Assembly (NCBI GenBank): GCA_019914945.1
Contig: CM034104.1
Location: forward strand, 126,501 to 190,500
Direction of reading: 5' to 3'
Source of the DNA: Typha latifolia
Taxonomy: Eukaryota; Streptophyta; Magnoliopsida; Poales; Typhaceae
Length of the DNA stretch: 64,000 bases
Position 1 is the first letter of the stretch; each line of letters starts with the position of its first letter. Shown here in pieces: positions 1 through 12,230 of the stretch. A program made the translations under genes and the position numbers. Below the pieces are notes generated by a model. The model saw only the letters and a list, made by a program, of their open reading frames with translations. It ran no database searches and was not told the DNA's origin.

Positions 1-148
1 CAAGTGTACCTTGACACAAGAACTACTTATGTGCAACTTCATGCTCTTTAAGAGAGCTAGTTTATTTCTCTTGAAACAGGTCATAAGTTAATGTCAGGAT
101 GAGATGCAACTTGTTTATTCGTTTTTTCATCGTAGTGCCCTGTTACAG

Positions 149-3100
149 ATTGCTGGAGGTATATGGGCAGATACAGTTGGTGGAAAGACTGTCCTCGCAT
201 TTGGGGTTATTTGGTGGTCCGTTGCCACTGCTCTCACACCTATTGCAGCAAAGATTGGCTTGCCTTTCCTGCTAGTTGTGCGTGCTTTTATGGGAATCGG
301 TGAGGTTAGTAGTGTTTTATCTCAAGTATATATTTGTACTTCTCGCTTTGTGTTCCTGCACACACACACACAAATATGTATTAGAACACATGTCTTATCG
401 ATATGGATTATGTGTTTATGTACAGTGTCCTTCACTTGCTAGTCAAGCTGTTTGTATAGTATGCTTCTTTTGGGGGGCTTTCTGCAGTTTAAATCCCTAA
501 AGTGTTCAGGATAGTATTTCATAACCCTTTCTCCACATGTATATAGCAAAGTTGATATGGATTTACATGGATGGCTGGGACTTTTGACTCTTTTTATCAT
601 GCTTGTTCTCACCTGTTTAGAGGAAGGGCCTGCCTACATCATGCAGCCCAGACTAGCTCACGGGCACAAAGTGACTAGCAACATTAAGAGTAGAAAGAAG
701 ATTTCTTCGTTGATCCAAGAACTTCGATTTTTGGCAGATTTTTTGTTCCCAAAGTTGATTTGGGGGCTTTTATTCTGCATTTTGTTTTTTCTGGCCTTTG
801 TAGATGTATAATTCTGGCTTATGCTAAATATATATCCTTTCCTCCAGGGGGTTGCGATGCCTGCAATGAATAACATCCTCTCGAAATGGGTCCCTGTGGC
901 TGAAAGGAGTAGATCATTAGCTCTAGTATATAGTGGGATGTACCTTGGATCAGTAACAGGGCTTGCATTTTCTCCCTTCCTAATACACAAGTTTGGCTGG
1001 CCATCAGTCTTCTACTCATTTGGTTCTCTGGGGACTGTATGGTTTGCAATATGGTCTAGTAAGGTATGTTTATTTGTGGTGCTCATTAAATTCAAAAATT
1101 ATCAATTGATATTACTGTGATAATTTTTTTTTTTTGTATTTTTTATTTCATTTACATTTACAGCTAGAGCCTAGAGAAACTAAATATCTTTAAAGCAAGC
1201 AGTGCCTCATATGTTGAATTGCGTTCATAGCTTTTATTTATATTTTCTACTTTGTTTGCACCCACAGTTAGGCAGATAAACCTGGAGTTATTGTATTAGT
1301 AATTAAAGATGGAGAATCTGAAATACTTATTTGGGTTGGTATGGTCTTTTTATAGATATCTTAAGAGCGTTGTGACATCTGCTCTCTCTCTTCTTGAAAG
1401 GCATACAGCTCACCTCTTGAAGATCCTGAAGTCAGTGTTCAAGAAAAGAAGCTTATTACCATTCAAAGTGTCTCAAAAGAACCTGTCACAACAATTCCTT
1501 GGAGACTCATTTTATCAAAGCCGCCTGTTTGGGCTCTAATAGTTTCCCATTTTTGTCATAACTGGGGAACCTTCATTCTTCTTACATGGATGCCGACATA
1601 CTACAACCAGGTAATCTCAGTTGTTTTCTCTGCATTATCCTGACTTGTGGCAATTTATTTTCTTCAACACCTGCTGAATTGTTATTTATATAGTTATTCA
1701 TAATAAAGGTTGATCAGGAGTGTGCTGATTTGATGATAAGAGTAGGTCATGAAGCTAGGAAACTGTATGCCTTGATACATTGAGAGTTCATTGAACCAAG
1801 AAAAGTAATATTATATGCTTTTCTATGATTTTATTCGAAATAGGTTTTGAAGTTCAACCTCACAGAATCTGGGCTTTTCTGTGTTCTTCCCTGGCTTACA
1901 ATGGCATTTTCTGCAAATTTTGGTGGATGGATCGCAGACACACTTGTGAGTAAAGGACTATCTGTCACAATAGTTCGTAAGGTAAAACTTCTTTTTGAAC
2001 CTTAAAATTATTAGATGAATAGAATCTACTCATGTAGTGTGTACATTAGATAATTAAAGTTGTGATGTGCTTTTTGTCTCCTCTTTTGACAATGATTTCT
2101 TCTCACTAAAATGAGCACTTTTTTCCCTACTGTTTCTCAAGATTCTGGGAATTAAGTGGTTCATTTATATGTCATAGATTCTTGGAGATTTTTTTTTTGG
2201 ATAGTGACAAACATGAAATGCCCCTGGTATCATTATTAGTTGTAAAATTTGTATGCATTTTATTTCTGTATGCATTTTATATATTCTTGTTTAGTTTATC
2301 CATTATTTTTGCAGATCATGCAATCAATTGGATTCCTAGGCCCAGCTTTCTTCCTAACTCAGTTAAGTCATTGTGATTCTCCTGCAATGGCAGTGTTATG
2401 TATGACATGCAGCCAGGTATGTATAAGCAAATCTCCACAGGTCACTTCAAAATTAGCAATAACTTTTTGTCAGTATACTTCTCATGATAAATATATGCAA
2501 GCTGTGAAGTTCTTTAACATTTTCAACTCCAACAGGGAACTGATGCATTCTCTCAATCTGGCCTATACTCAAACCATCAAGATATTGGCCCTCGATATGC
2601 TGTAATTACTTCAACTCCGGCCTATACCGATGCAATCTCTCAATCTGGCCTATAGTCAAACTATCAAGATATCAGCCCTCTATAGTGACATTCTCATAGT
2701 CTGGTGGTGTTAATATGGATCTCCAGGAATCTGTAAAAGCAGCAACATGACTGTTCACTTACTTTTATGTAGGGTGTGCTGCTTGGTCTTTCAAACACTG
2801 CTGGAGTTTTAGCTGGTGTTCTTGGAACCGCAGCAACTGGCTACATCTTACAACATGGTTTGGCTGCATCTTCTTTTCTGTTTGCACTTTGCATCATATT
2901 AACTCTATAAAATAGGATTAGGGAGGGAATAAGCATAAGGAGCCTGGCATGGAACTCCCCTACCATTGGAATTGCACCCATGGGCCTTTATATCCATTTA
3001 ATGGTATGGTAAAAGGGAATTAGATATAAACTAGTTTTTGTCAGGCGAACTGGACCAACTAAAATTAGAATTCACAGTAATTGGCCAACTATCTCTATTT

Positions 3101-3526
3101 ATATAAAACATCGTCTTCAAAAATTAAGACTTAGTCATGAAGACTTACAACTACGTTAATCAGTGTGGCTGATAGTGGCCACCTCCCTGAATAATGATTG
3201 GCAAGATATGCAGATAGTGAACTAAGTATACGCTGCTCTTGCTAAACTGTAGCAGACATTTTTTGAGGGTAAATACACTTAAAGTTTTTTGTCAAAAAAA
3301 AAAACACTTAAAGCTAGTTTTACATGTCATCTTACTGAATGCATTTGCATTCTCACTTGCTAATTTCTATGTTAAGGGAACTTTGCATGACTCAATTTTG
3401 TTATATTTATCTGGCTATAATATTTCAGGCTCTTGGGATGATGTTTTTAAAGTCTCGGTATCTCTTTATCTTGTGGGAACTGTTGTCTGGAACCTTTTTT
3501 CAACCGGTGAGAAAATCATTGATTGA
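149..3526 (+). CDS. PHT4-type anion/phosphate transporter, MFS (3' part of gene)
   Basis: Major facilitator superfamily protein resembling plant PHT4/ANTR (SLC17-like) anion transporters, which move phosphate or organic anions across plastid or Golgi membranes. Eight exons are visible: 149-304, 848-1063, 1401-1610, 1844-1981, 2315-2416, 2536-2601, 2773-2857 and 3429-3526. All have GT-AG borders and keep one frame to the TGA at 3524-3526. Family signs are the IAGGIWAD loop in exon 1, NNILSKWVPVAERSRS in exon 2, FCHNWGTFILLTWMPTYY in exon 3, and the tail WNLFSTGEKIID. The start codon, N-terminus and any transit peptide lie left of the window. A degenerate copy of exon 6 sits just downstream of it. 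The family call is firm; the exact PHT4 member and membrane are not determinable here. Confidence 0.88.
2629..2687 (+). repeat. Degenerate tandem copy of transporter exon 6
   Basis: About 60 nt that align with the transporter exon at 2542-2600 with roughly seven to ten differences. The copy lies 27 nt beyond that exon's donor, inside the following intron. It carries a TAG in the parental frame and lacks a matching donor, so it is unlikely to be used as an exon. Confidence 0.8.
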
Positions 3527-3983
3527 TATGCTTGTACTGGTTAATGTCAACGATGCGAGAAATACAGAAGTGTAGACAACTGAAACAGAAGGTGAAGGGC
3601 GCAGCTGATTGTAACCTTAATGTCCTAGATCTGTGAAGCAAGGATGCTACAACCTCACTTCCAGAAAATAAAAAAAAAGGTTACCTCTGTGTTTTATATA
3701 TCCACCTTCTTCAAGAGCTTCTCAGGTTGATAAAATAGCCGTCCTAGAGCGTGGACACCTGGTATTGATTGGAGCCAGCATCATGAATGACTCGGTCTTT
3801 GTTTTTTCAAGAGATAAAATGATAATAGGTATCAGTTTAATCATTGTATATGATTTTGTATATGGTTACTCTGCTGATTTGTAAAGTCCACAGGAGCATT
3901 AATCTGTGCTAAGGTTGTAGTGATAAGAACTCTGTTTCAACTGTAGTTTCTGTACGTAGATTCCCCATACTGCACTTTTGTCT

Positions 3984-3989
3984 AATAAA
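3984..3989 (+). terminator. Poly(A) signal AATAAA of the PHT4-type gene
   Basis: A canonical AATAAA about 460 nt after the transporter stop codon, followed by T/G-rich sequence. It is the best candidate for 3' end formation; the 3' UTR (3527-about 4010) shows no open frame. Confidence 0.5.
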
Positions 3990-4010
3990 GTTCTTATGTG
4001 ATGTGATATA

Positions 4011-4720
4011 TGTCAATCGAAGGGTCAATAAATATATTTCACGGAACGAAACTACAACATACTGTATTTTGTATCTTTCTCAACAAAAATCATACTAATC
4101 TGGTCGTAAACATCGAACGCCGGCATTGGAAACTGAGTGGGCCAAAGGGCCTAAAACTTGCAGGCCGGCCTCGCTGACTTGGCTACTTCGGCGAGTCTCC
4201 GAGGGCATCAAAAGTTTAAAACAGACGATATATAAAGATGCAGCCGTATATCGAGCCTGCCTCGTTCCTTCTCTGGTTCAACTTTGTCCTGCACTTTGGA
4301 TCGAAGAAGAAGCAAAGAATTGGAAGAGGGTTGAAGGTAATAGAAGCTGCAAGTTCTTCACTTCTATAGTTTCTGCTCATTTCCTGTTTTGTCCAACCTT
4401 CGTGCGTATCACATGAACCGGGTCGACGATCGTGAAAAATTACAATCTACAGTGAAAAATTAGTAGCTTTGGGCGGGGTTTGATGATGTGAGCATTGGAC
4501 CTGTCCTGATCTGTTTTGAAATTTAAATGTGAAGTTTGAAAGAGTAAACTAAACGTAAGTTTCAAAAGTGTCAAAATTACGATCGATGCTAATACAGATA
4601 AAGAAGAAGAAGAAGAAGAAGAAGAAGAATAAGAAGAAGAAGTACTACATCACACTCGAGTTTTAATTTCGTACTTCAACGCTACTGTGGCACATTCATG
4701 CATCTGGGCGTAGAATCTAG
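4011..4720. other. Intergenic, with a GAA trinucleotide tract
   Basis: No credible gene is seen here. A (GAA)n microsatellite, with one interruption, lies at about 4603-4640. The rest separates the end of the transporter from the 3' end of the small minus-strand gene. Confidence 0.6.
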
Positions 4721-5074
4721 TTAGTACTTTCTAGAGGAGGAGTTGATGAACTTAATGCAATCCTCAATGGCCTCACTCTGATGAGAATCTCTAGGAGGTG
4801 CAAACTTCTGATGAGTCATGTTTGAGGTAGCATCAGTAGCTGAATTAGCCTTCCTTCTTGGGATCAAACGTACAGCCTTCGCCACGTTCGCCCCCATGCG
4901 CCGGAAAAATTTCACGGCCGGGAAGCGCGCGTTCCTTAGTATCCGTGAACTGAAGCCTCTGTGGGCTTGTCTCTGGCTTCTACTTGCACTTCCGCTTGGG
5001 TTGAACGTGGGAAACATCATTGGCTTCTCGCTGGCGTCAGGGCTGATGCTTATACGGTTACTTCCCTTTCTCAT
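4721..5074 (-). CDS. Small basic plant protein of the 'Josephin-like' group
   Basis: An open frame of 117 codons. The chosen ATG at 5074 begins MRKGSNRISISPD, matching the usual start of this plant group; upstream in-frame sequence runs into an AT repeat and is unlikely to be coding. The middle is Arg/Lys-rich (KFFRRMGANVAKAVRLIPRR). The C-terminus has the group's signature DSHQSEAIEDCIKFINSSS. Databases often label these proteins 'Josephin-like', but no Josephin cysteine-protease domain is visible and the function is unknown. A TATA-like AT-repeat run lies at about 5135-5160, upstream on the same strand. The family call rests on the two end motifs. Confidence 0.62.
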   Translation of the reverse strand: MRKGSNRISISPDASEKPMMFPTFNPSGSASRSQRQAHRGFSSRILRNARFPAVKFFRRMGANVAKAVRLIPRRKANSATDATSNMTHQKFAPPRDSHQSEAIEDCIKFINSSSRKY

Positions 5075-6460
5075 CGTCCTTGAACCGCGTTTGCAATTTT
5101 GAAGGGCACCACTAATTAAGCTCAAGGCCACTATATGCACATATATGTATATATATATGTGAAGAGAGCAACTATGTGCCAAGAATATGAAGGCAAAGAT
5201 AGAAAAGATAAAGTAAGGGGTGGTGGGGGATGAGAGAGGAAAGTTAATCTTACTGATTTCTGTAAGCGTAGACCATAAAACATGTACTGGAGCACAAACA
5301 ACATTTGGTTCGTTATTAGATGTGATGTGGACATTTTGTTGGACGTAAACCGATGCGCCTTACTTTACCCAATGAGGAGGAGGAGGAGGAGGAGGAGAAC
5401 AGATATGCTAGCTATGATGGGGTAGCTTTAACTGAAAGAAAAGACTAGCGTGGAAACTTTGACTGGGTCAGTACATTCTTGGAGTGTTGCGGCTTGAGAA
5501 TGCTTGCCGGAGAATCTGTGGCATGGAAGCAAGCAAACGCATCTCGGTATATAGGATTTTACGAGATTGAAAACGATGTAAGACTAGGAGTGAGTACTGA
5601 GGGAGAAGACACCACATCAAAAAGCTCTTGGCTTAGCGTTTCTTTTGAGGTGGTCATGGGCATCTTCTCCCTTTAACAAATCGGAGACTGGGGTGGATTC
5701 CATGGCTATTCGCTACACAAGAAGTGAAATGGACAGGGGCAGAGGGGCACCAAGAATCTTGTTACTTGTTGCTGGGTGGACAGTGACTGCTGTGCTGTGG
5801 ACCCATTCAACTTTGCCGCTGTCCGACGCCATATCGTATTGGGCTCATTGGGCCTGAGTTGATCCTAAACAAAGTATTTATTAGTCCATGTGTCATATGG
5901 CCCATTTGCCTCTGCAGCGTCCAAAGTCCAAATACCAAAGATGAACAGGCTTGTTAGGCCGGGCCTTGCCCCTAGTGTAGTTTAACGCACTGAAGAGACC
6001 CACCTGTAGATTTTGCTTTCCCTTTCTCACATCAGCCATCATATAATGACCAGACCCACCTTATCCATGGTGAGCTATTTCATTGGACAATCCGGCGCAC
6101 TAGTCTGCATATCTATACTTACTATATTTATTATCTATCTTAACAAATGTATGTGTGCTCTTGGCTAAATTTTTTTGTTGCTTGCATGAGAGTCAGTTAT
6201 TTTATTTAATGTGCGAGGAGTTTTTTTTTTTTTCTTTTTTTTTTCTTTCTGAGAAGAACCTTGCTGTGAGAAGTTGAGTAATGCCTCTACTTACAAGAAA
6301 AGCTGTGAGCTTATACTGCACATTCTCTTTTATAAAGAAGGATAAGCATTTCTATAGTCCTCCGTGTTGTGTGACTTGATTTAAAGTGTATCATCCGTGA
6401 AAGAATTACCAATATTAATTAACTGGTAAAGGGTGGGAGTGAATGTGCGACCAATTGGGG

Positions 6461-6461
<1 letters not shown>
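5075..6461. other. Intergenic between the small basic gene and SQD2
   Basis: No gene supported. It contains TA/CA dinucleotide runs (about 5135-5160), a GAG/AGG tract (about 5372-5398) and a T-rich stretch (about 6220-6250). Short open frames here are isolated and resemble nothing I recognise. Confidence 0.55.

Positions 6462-6530
<69 letters not shown>
6462..6530. repeat. (GA)n microsatellite upstream of SQD2
   Basis: A run of about 34 GA dinucleotides ending about 205 nt before the SQD2 start codon, so it lies in the promoter or leader. GA tracts in such positions can act as GAGA-factor sites in plants; that role is inference. Confidence 0.9.
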
Positions 6531-6533
<3 letters not shown>

Positions 6534-6735
6534 GAGGTTCCAAATCATCATCAGCAAGCATATGCTTGTGTTATTCCACTCCCTGGGAATATACTTTTTT
6601 TTTTCTTGAACGAATTAGAAAAAGGCTTCGGATTCCCAAAGCTCTATACCCTCAGCTATCCCTCCCAACCCCCACCCCCCCCCGACACTTAGTTTGGAGT
6701 ACTTCGAATCAATTGCGCGCTGTACCTTCTCCGAC

Positions 6736-9700
6736 ATGACCTCTTCTCTCCTTTTAAACCCTTCCTCACTACCTCGCTGTCCCTCTTTGCCATCTTGCTC
6801 TTCTTGTTCTAAATCTCTCCTCCCGAGCAGGAGGACGAGGAGGACGCTTCGCCTCTCTGTGTGGCAACAGAGGCGGGCGGTGGTCTACGCGAACAGGAGA
6901 ATAATGGCGATTGAAGGGATTGAAGAAGAAGAGGAGGAGAAAGGGGAGGAAGAGGAATTACCGCCCGTTTTGGAGGGTTCCGACGGAGACTCAAAGCCCC
7001 GCCGCATTGCGCTATTCGTTGAGCCCTCTCCCTTTGCGTCAGTATCTTAATTCGACCTCGGTTAGGGTTGAATTCTTCTTAGTTGCACATTTGATCTGAT
7101 ATGGTTCCTAATTGCTCTTGTGTTGTGGCACTTTGGGTTTAATAACTTTTGACTGATTTGAAAATGAGAATTTTAAGCTTTAGTGCGACTATACTAGTTG
7201 ATCGATAGTGTTTTGCTACCTACCCTCGATAGTAACTCAGAGAGTAGAAATCCTCAAGTTTTTAGTACATATATGTGACTACGCTTTATCAATTGAGGGG
7301 TTATAATTAGATAATCGGAAGTAAGTTTCCATGATTTTTGTCTGTACTAATGTAAACAAATTATTACTTTTATTGTTCTCTTTCCCCACTGGTATTCTGT
7401 CTAATGATTTTTATTGTTACTTCAGTACTAAATAATATACTGAAACTACTTCTTATTTCCATTGGCAGTTATGTTTCTGGGTATAAGAACCGGTTTCAGA
7501 ATTTCATCAAACATTTGCGCGAGATGGGAGACGAGGTATAAACCTTTGCATGAATAGCTTCATTAGTAGGTGCCTCTGATATATGTACTCTTTGAACCAC
7601 AAGCTAGATGCCCTCTTTGTGCTGGATTGCAAAATGCTCGAAGATATATTTTTATGTACTAGTTGTTTTGATTTAATTTTTGCTTCGTCTGAGACAAACC
7701 TAGCTGTTGCAGTTGTTTGCTCTGAATTAAAAAAGGAAGTAAGCATAATGCTAGACGAGCAGAAGTAGAATTTTTCATGCTTGATTGTCTTAGCTACTGT
7801 GCCTTGACAATTGCCTTATCTGTCTGATGCAGGTCATAGTTGTAACTACCCACGAGGGAGTTCCTGAAGAGTTTTATGGAGCAAAACTTATTGGTTCATG
7901 GAGGTAATGGAAGTTACAGACTTGTGCTATGCCCTACTTGTGAGCTGTAGTGCTATGCCCTACTTATCATTTCTTGCACATGCATGTTCTTGACATTCTT
8001 TTTAGATAGGGAATGTCTTGCACCAAGATATGCTCCACTTTGTATGGTAGAATGAAAAGAAAAAGTAAAGAAAGTTCAACACTTCATTGAGATAAATCTC
8101 TATGTTATGCTCATAAAAGTGCTCAGCACCCTTCTTTTAGGTTATGAGCATTAGAATGCAGCAATGCAACAAAAGTATGTGCAGATTGCTTGAAAGAAAA
8201 AAAATGGAGTTTTGATTGTGGACTAAGCTTAATCTTAGTGCTTCCTGGCTAATGAATTTTTATTGTTAATTTGGTTCAACAGAAGTCTGTTGAACATTAT
8301 TCATGCATCATTAGACTTCCCGTCTGTTTTCATCTTTTCTTTTTCCTTACAAATTCAAGTACTACCATAGGCTTTATCTTGGATATGCTAATTATCTTTT
8401 CTGTCAGCTTTCCCTGTCCATGGTATCAAAAGGTTCCACTTTCACTTGCACTTAGCCCTCGAATTATATCAGAAGTTGCAAAATTTAAGCCAGACATAAT
8501 ACATGCCTCTTCACCTGGAATCATGGTAAAGTCAACCTTATAAGGCGTACAAGTAGATGAAAATTCAACTTTTCTGCATAATGGCTTCTTTTGTACAAAA
8601 TTTCAGGTATTTGGTGCTCTCATAATAGCAAAGTTACTCTGTGTACCTATAGTGATGTCATATCACACTCATGTTCCTATGTGAGTTCACTTCTCTTCAG
8701 AATTTTATTGCCACTTTATCTACTTTGTGACTGTTAATTATTGTTTTCTTAGCAAGGCAAATTTCCTCATGGCATTTCTATCACCGAGAAACAGTTGAGA
8801 GTTGAGACAACTTTTGAATTACACTTCCTTTGATGAGTTACCAGTTTACTTAGCAAATAGAAAGAACACAGGATGAAGCATAAATATCATACTGGTACAA
8901 ATGAAAATAGAAGAAAGAAAAAAAATAATAGTTAGATATAAAACAGGAGAAACTTAAACAACAATGAGAACCAAGAGGACCTTTATTATCCCCTAATATG
9001 CATTTGCACAATTGCTCAGCTGGTTTGCCCTGTCTTCGTGTGTTTCCTGACATACTTTCACTCTAATATGTCATCTGAATTTTATTCATTTTCAACAAAA
9101 GGAGGAGATTTAGAAGCAAATGAAACCTTCCCATTCAATGATAAAGTTATTTAGTTGGCCAAGTTTTAACTGTACAATTTGCTGATTCTATAATTTTTTC
9201 TGAAAGAAGATGATTCTGTACCATTGATATGCTCGACAGATAGTTTACCATTTATTTCAGTTCTTTCACACTTCTATGCAGATATTATATTATCATAGAA
9301 TGTGAATTGGCTGAATTTTATGGAAGGGTTAAGAATTGAATATTTGGAAAGCTGATTATTGTGGTTGTCCAGATATATTCCCAGATATACATTCAGTTGG
9401 TTGGTGAAGCCCATGTGGCTGATTATAAGTAAGTTTCTTTCTCTTTCCTATAGTATCACATGCACTTCTTTGTCAAGAATAGGCTGTTGATTTCTCTTTT
9501 TTTCTTTTGAAGAATTCCTACACCGAGCTGCTGATCTCACTTTGGTACCTTCAGCTGCTATTGGCAGGGATCTTCAAGCTGCCCATGTTACAGCTGGTTA
9601 GCAGAATAAAAAGTTGAGCTGATGATATTTTCAATCCTCCTTTTTTCTGATGATTCTTGTTTTGCAGCTCATAAAATACGCCTTTGGAATAAGGGTGTTG

Positions 9701-9956
9701 ATTCTGAAAGTTTCCATCCACGTTATCGTAGTCATGAAATGCGTGTCAGGCTAAGGTAAATTGTCTTTTGCAAAGACAAGCACATAATCACAGAAGCAAG
9801 CATGTGTTCTACCACAAGTATCTGATTTTAACTTGATTTTACTTACATTTGTTCTGTGCCAGTAATGGAGAACCTGAAAAGCCATTGATAATTCATGTTG
9901 GACGTCTAGGAGTTGAAAAAAGCTTGGATTTTCTCAAAAGGTGAGCTTGCATTTGT

Positions 9957-9987
<31 letters not shown>

Positions 9988-11089
9988 GTTTTTCTGAAGA
10001 AAAGGTCACACAGGACCCAGTTTCATTGAAACCAAATAACTGAATGCACCCTGTTTTTAGCAAGCATTTGTTGCTATTCAATAAGCTGTCAAAAATGCAA
10101 AATGTCCAGACTATGAGGGAATTAGTGATTTGTTTCATTATATTTGTTGTCCTTTCTGCTGTCGTTGCTGACATATTTACTTCTGATAAGTGATAAGAAG
10201 AGATATTGCCCAAATTGATCCATCTATTATTTTAGACATATTCCTTCTTGAGTTTCGATAATATACATGCTAAATTAAAAAGGGTAAGGAACCTTGACAA
10301 AGACTATACTTAAGCAAGGATGTTCACCACACAAGTGGATTTTGTGATCAAGCAGGGTTATGGATCGGTTTCCAGGAGTCAGGATTGCATTTATTGGAGA
10401 TGGGCCATACAGGTGAGGTGACGGACCTTGCAATTTAGCGTAGTTCTCTTTTGGCAAAAGATAGTTATGTTTCACATTCACAAACTTAACTCAACTTAGG
10501 TTCCGCGTTCAGGTCGTAGGCAACATATGAACACCGCATTTCGGAATGACTTGAATTTAGGTTGATAGTTAACATGTTTTATTGTCTAGGCAGGTTGGAA
10601 CTAGAGCAGATGTTCTCAGGCATGCCTGCAGTATTCACAGGAACTCTTCATGGTGAGGAGCTGTCTCAGGCATATGCCAGTGGAGATATATTTGTGATGC
10701 CTTCAGAGTCCGAGACCCTTGGTTTTGTTGTCTTGGAGGCCATGTCATCTGGAGTTCCTGTAGTTGCAGCTCGTGCTGGAGGGATACCTGACATTATACC
10801 AGAGGAGCAAGATGGTAAAACCAGCTTCCTGTTTACACCAGGTGACCTCGATGACTGCGTGAGCAAGATTGAGCGGCTGTTGTCTTGCAATGAGTTCAGG
10901 GAGGCCATGGGGAAGGCTGCCCGAAAGGAGATGGAGAAGTATAACTGGAGGGCTGCTACAAGGAAAATTCGTAACGAGCAATACAATGCAGCCATTTGGT
11001 TCTGGCGGAAGAAGAGAGCACAGCTACTTAGGCCTGTCCAGTGGGTTGTTCGAAGGTTCTTCAGATCACCAGAAATCAACTATAGTTGA
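6736..11089 (+). CDS. SQD2: Sulfoquinovosyl transferase SQD2, chloroplastic
   Basis: A GT4-type glycosyltransferase that transfers sulfoquinovose from UDP-sulfoquinovose to diacylglycerol, the last step of plastid sulfolipid (SQDG) synthesis. Eleven exons: 6736-7037, 7469-7535, 7833-7903, 8408-8525, 8607-8680, 9373-9428, 9513-9596, 9668-9755, 9863-9940, 10356-10412 and 10594-11089. They sum to 497 codons in one frame. The first ~60 residues are Ser/Arg-rich and look like a transit peptide, followed by an acidic Glu run and then the core starting RRIALFVEPSPFAYVSGYK. Recognisable segments include VVTTHEGVPEEFYGAK, FKPDIIHASSPGIM, SYHTHVPIYIPRYTFSWL and LWNKGVDSESFHP. The C-terminal donor-binding region has MPSESETLGFVVLEAM with its E-x7-E pattern. 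The gene appears intact; exon 1 uses donor GC|GTCAGT at 7037. Confidence 0.95.
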
Positions 11090-11624
11090 TTCAGTATACC
11101 TTTTTATTGAAGGTTTTGGTGAAATTTGAGCTGAAACTTGCACACGGGTATCTTCTTATACAGAGTATTGGTTATCTGACAGTGGCCATTTATTTCTTGT
11201 ACATCAACATAATGCCAATTTATTAGTTATTGTTTGATCCTACTGATAATAATGGAAAAGGAGACGTACGATTTCCTGGAAGACCCCATCTGTTCAGTTG
11301 TAGAGCATTTAGTCCGAGTGCACGCATAAAATGTATAAAACAGAGATCTTGTTGCAAATTAGGAACACATAAGAAGGCGGTTCTGTTTTCTTGTGATCAA
11401 GAAAATCAAAATAACTAGAGTACACAATGGACCTTACACTTCCCAGGGAGATTGAAAAAATTGAAAAAGATCGAACGTAATGAAATGAATATCTTGAGCA
11501 TACCTCAGTTAGAAGCTCGTATGAATTGTCCTAGTCCTAGCCTACAATAATGCAAAATATCCACATAGGCGTTTGTGATTGCAAATGAATGAAAAGGCCC
11601 AGCACCAAGCTATAATTGGAGCTC
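11090..11624. other. Convergent 3' ends of SQD2 and the FAS1 gene
   Basis: The two genes point towards each other here. The interval presumably holds both 3' UTRs. No further gene is seen. Confidence 0.6.
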
Positions 11625-12230
11625 TCATCTATCTTCATAATCTGGAGAGAAAGACTGCTCAAACTCGGCATCCATGATTACCCCCTTCATAATATGCACA
11701 ATGGTCTCAGCCCTTCTAGTATCAACACATTCTGACCTGACTCCATTAACAACCAGAGTTCCATCAAAATCCTTCCATGCATATAACTTGAACCCTGATA
11801 TCGAATCGAACATTATCTCCTTCCGCATGGGTACTGCTCCATAAGGTAAATGTCGAGGAATTGCAGCAAATCCTAATACACGAGAAACAATTGCATATGT
11901 ATTATTTACATTCTCTTTCGTCAAGCTCTCATTGGCTCTTAGATGTAGAATTTTTTCAAAGGCAATTTTTGAAGGCACAAACACTGTGAAGGCAAGATCA
12001 TCAGGCAACATTGCAACCATCATATCCCCAAATTCACCTAAACCCCCTTCATCAGATATCCTACAAGGTAATGAAGCCTCATGAGACCCCACAGTAGTTA
12101 TATCCCATGACACCTCAGGGAGGCTGGAGTTAAATAATAAAAGGAGGCACGAGACGGAAATGAATATGAACACCAGATAGACCGAATTCCTCGAAATAAA
12201 TCGTCTTACTCTCTTCCGGAAAGTTTTCAT
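11625..12230 (-). CDS. Membrane-anchored protein with one FAS1 (fasciclin-like) domain
   Basis: An intact single-exon frame of 201 residues. The true ATG is at 12230; an in-frame TTG nine bases upstream is not a credible start. A basic N-terminus (KTFRKRVRRF) is followed by a hydrophobic segment at about residues 17-34, suggesting a signal anchor with the domain outside the cytosol. The remainder resembles a plant FAS1 fold: LPDDLAFTVFVPSKIAFEKIL matches the conserved first FAS1 box, and DGTLVVNG plus the late 'VHIMKGVIM' stretch matches the second. There is no Pro/Ala/Ser arabinogalactan region and no clear GPI signal, unlike classical FLA proteins. FAS1 domains usually mediate cell-wall or cell-surface adhesion; the role of this subtype is not known. 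Confidence 0.72.
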   Translation of the reverse strand: MKTFRKRVRRFISRNSVYLVFIFISVSCLLLLFNSSLPEVSWDITTVGSHEASLPCRISDEGGLGEFGDMMVAMLPDDLAFTVFVPSKIAFEKILHLRANESLTKENVNNTYAIVSRVLGFAAIPRHLPYGAVPMRKEIMFDSISGFKLYAWKDFDGTLVVNGVRSECVDTRRAETIVHIMKGVIMDAEFEQSFSPDYEDR

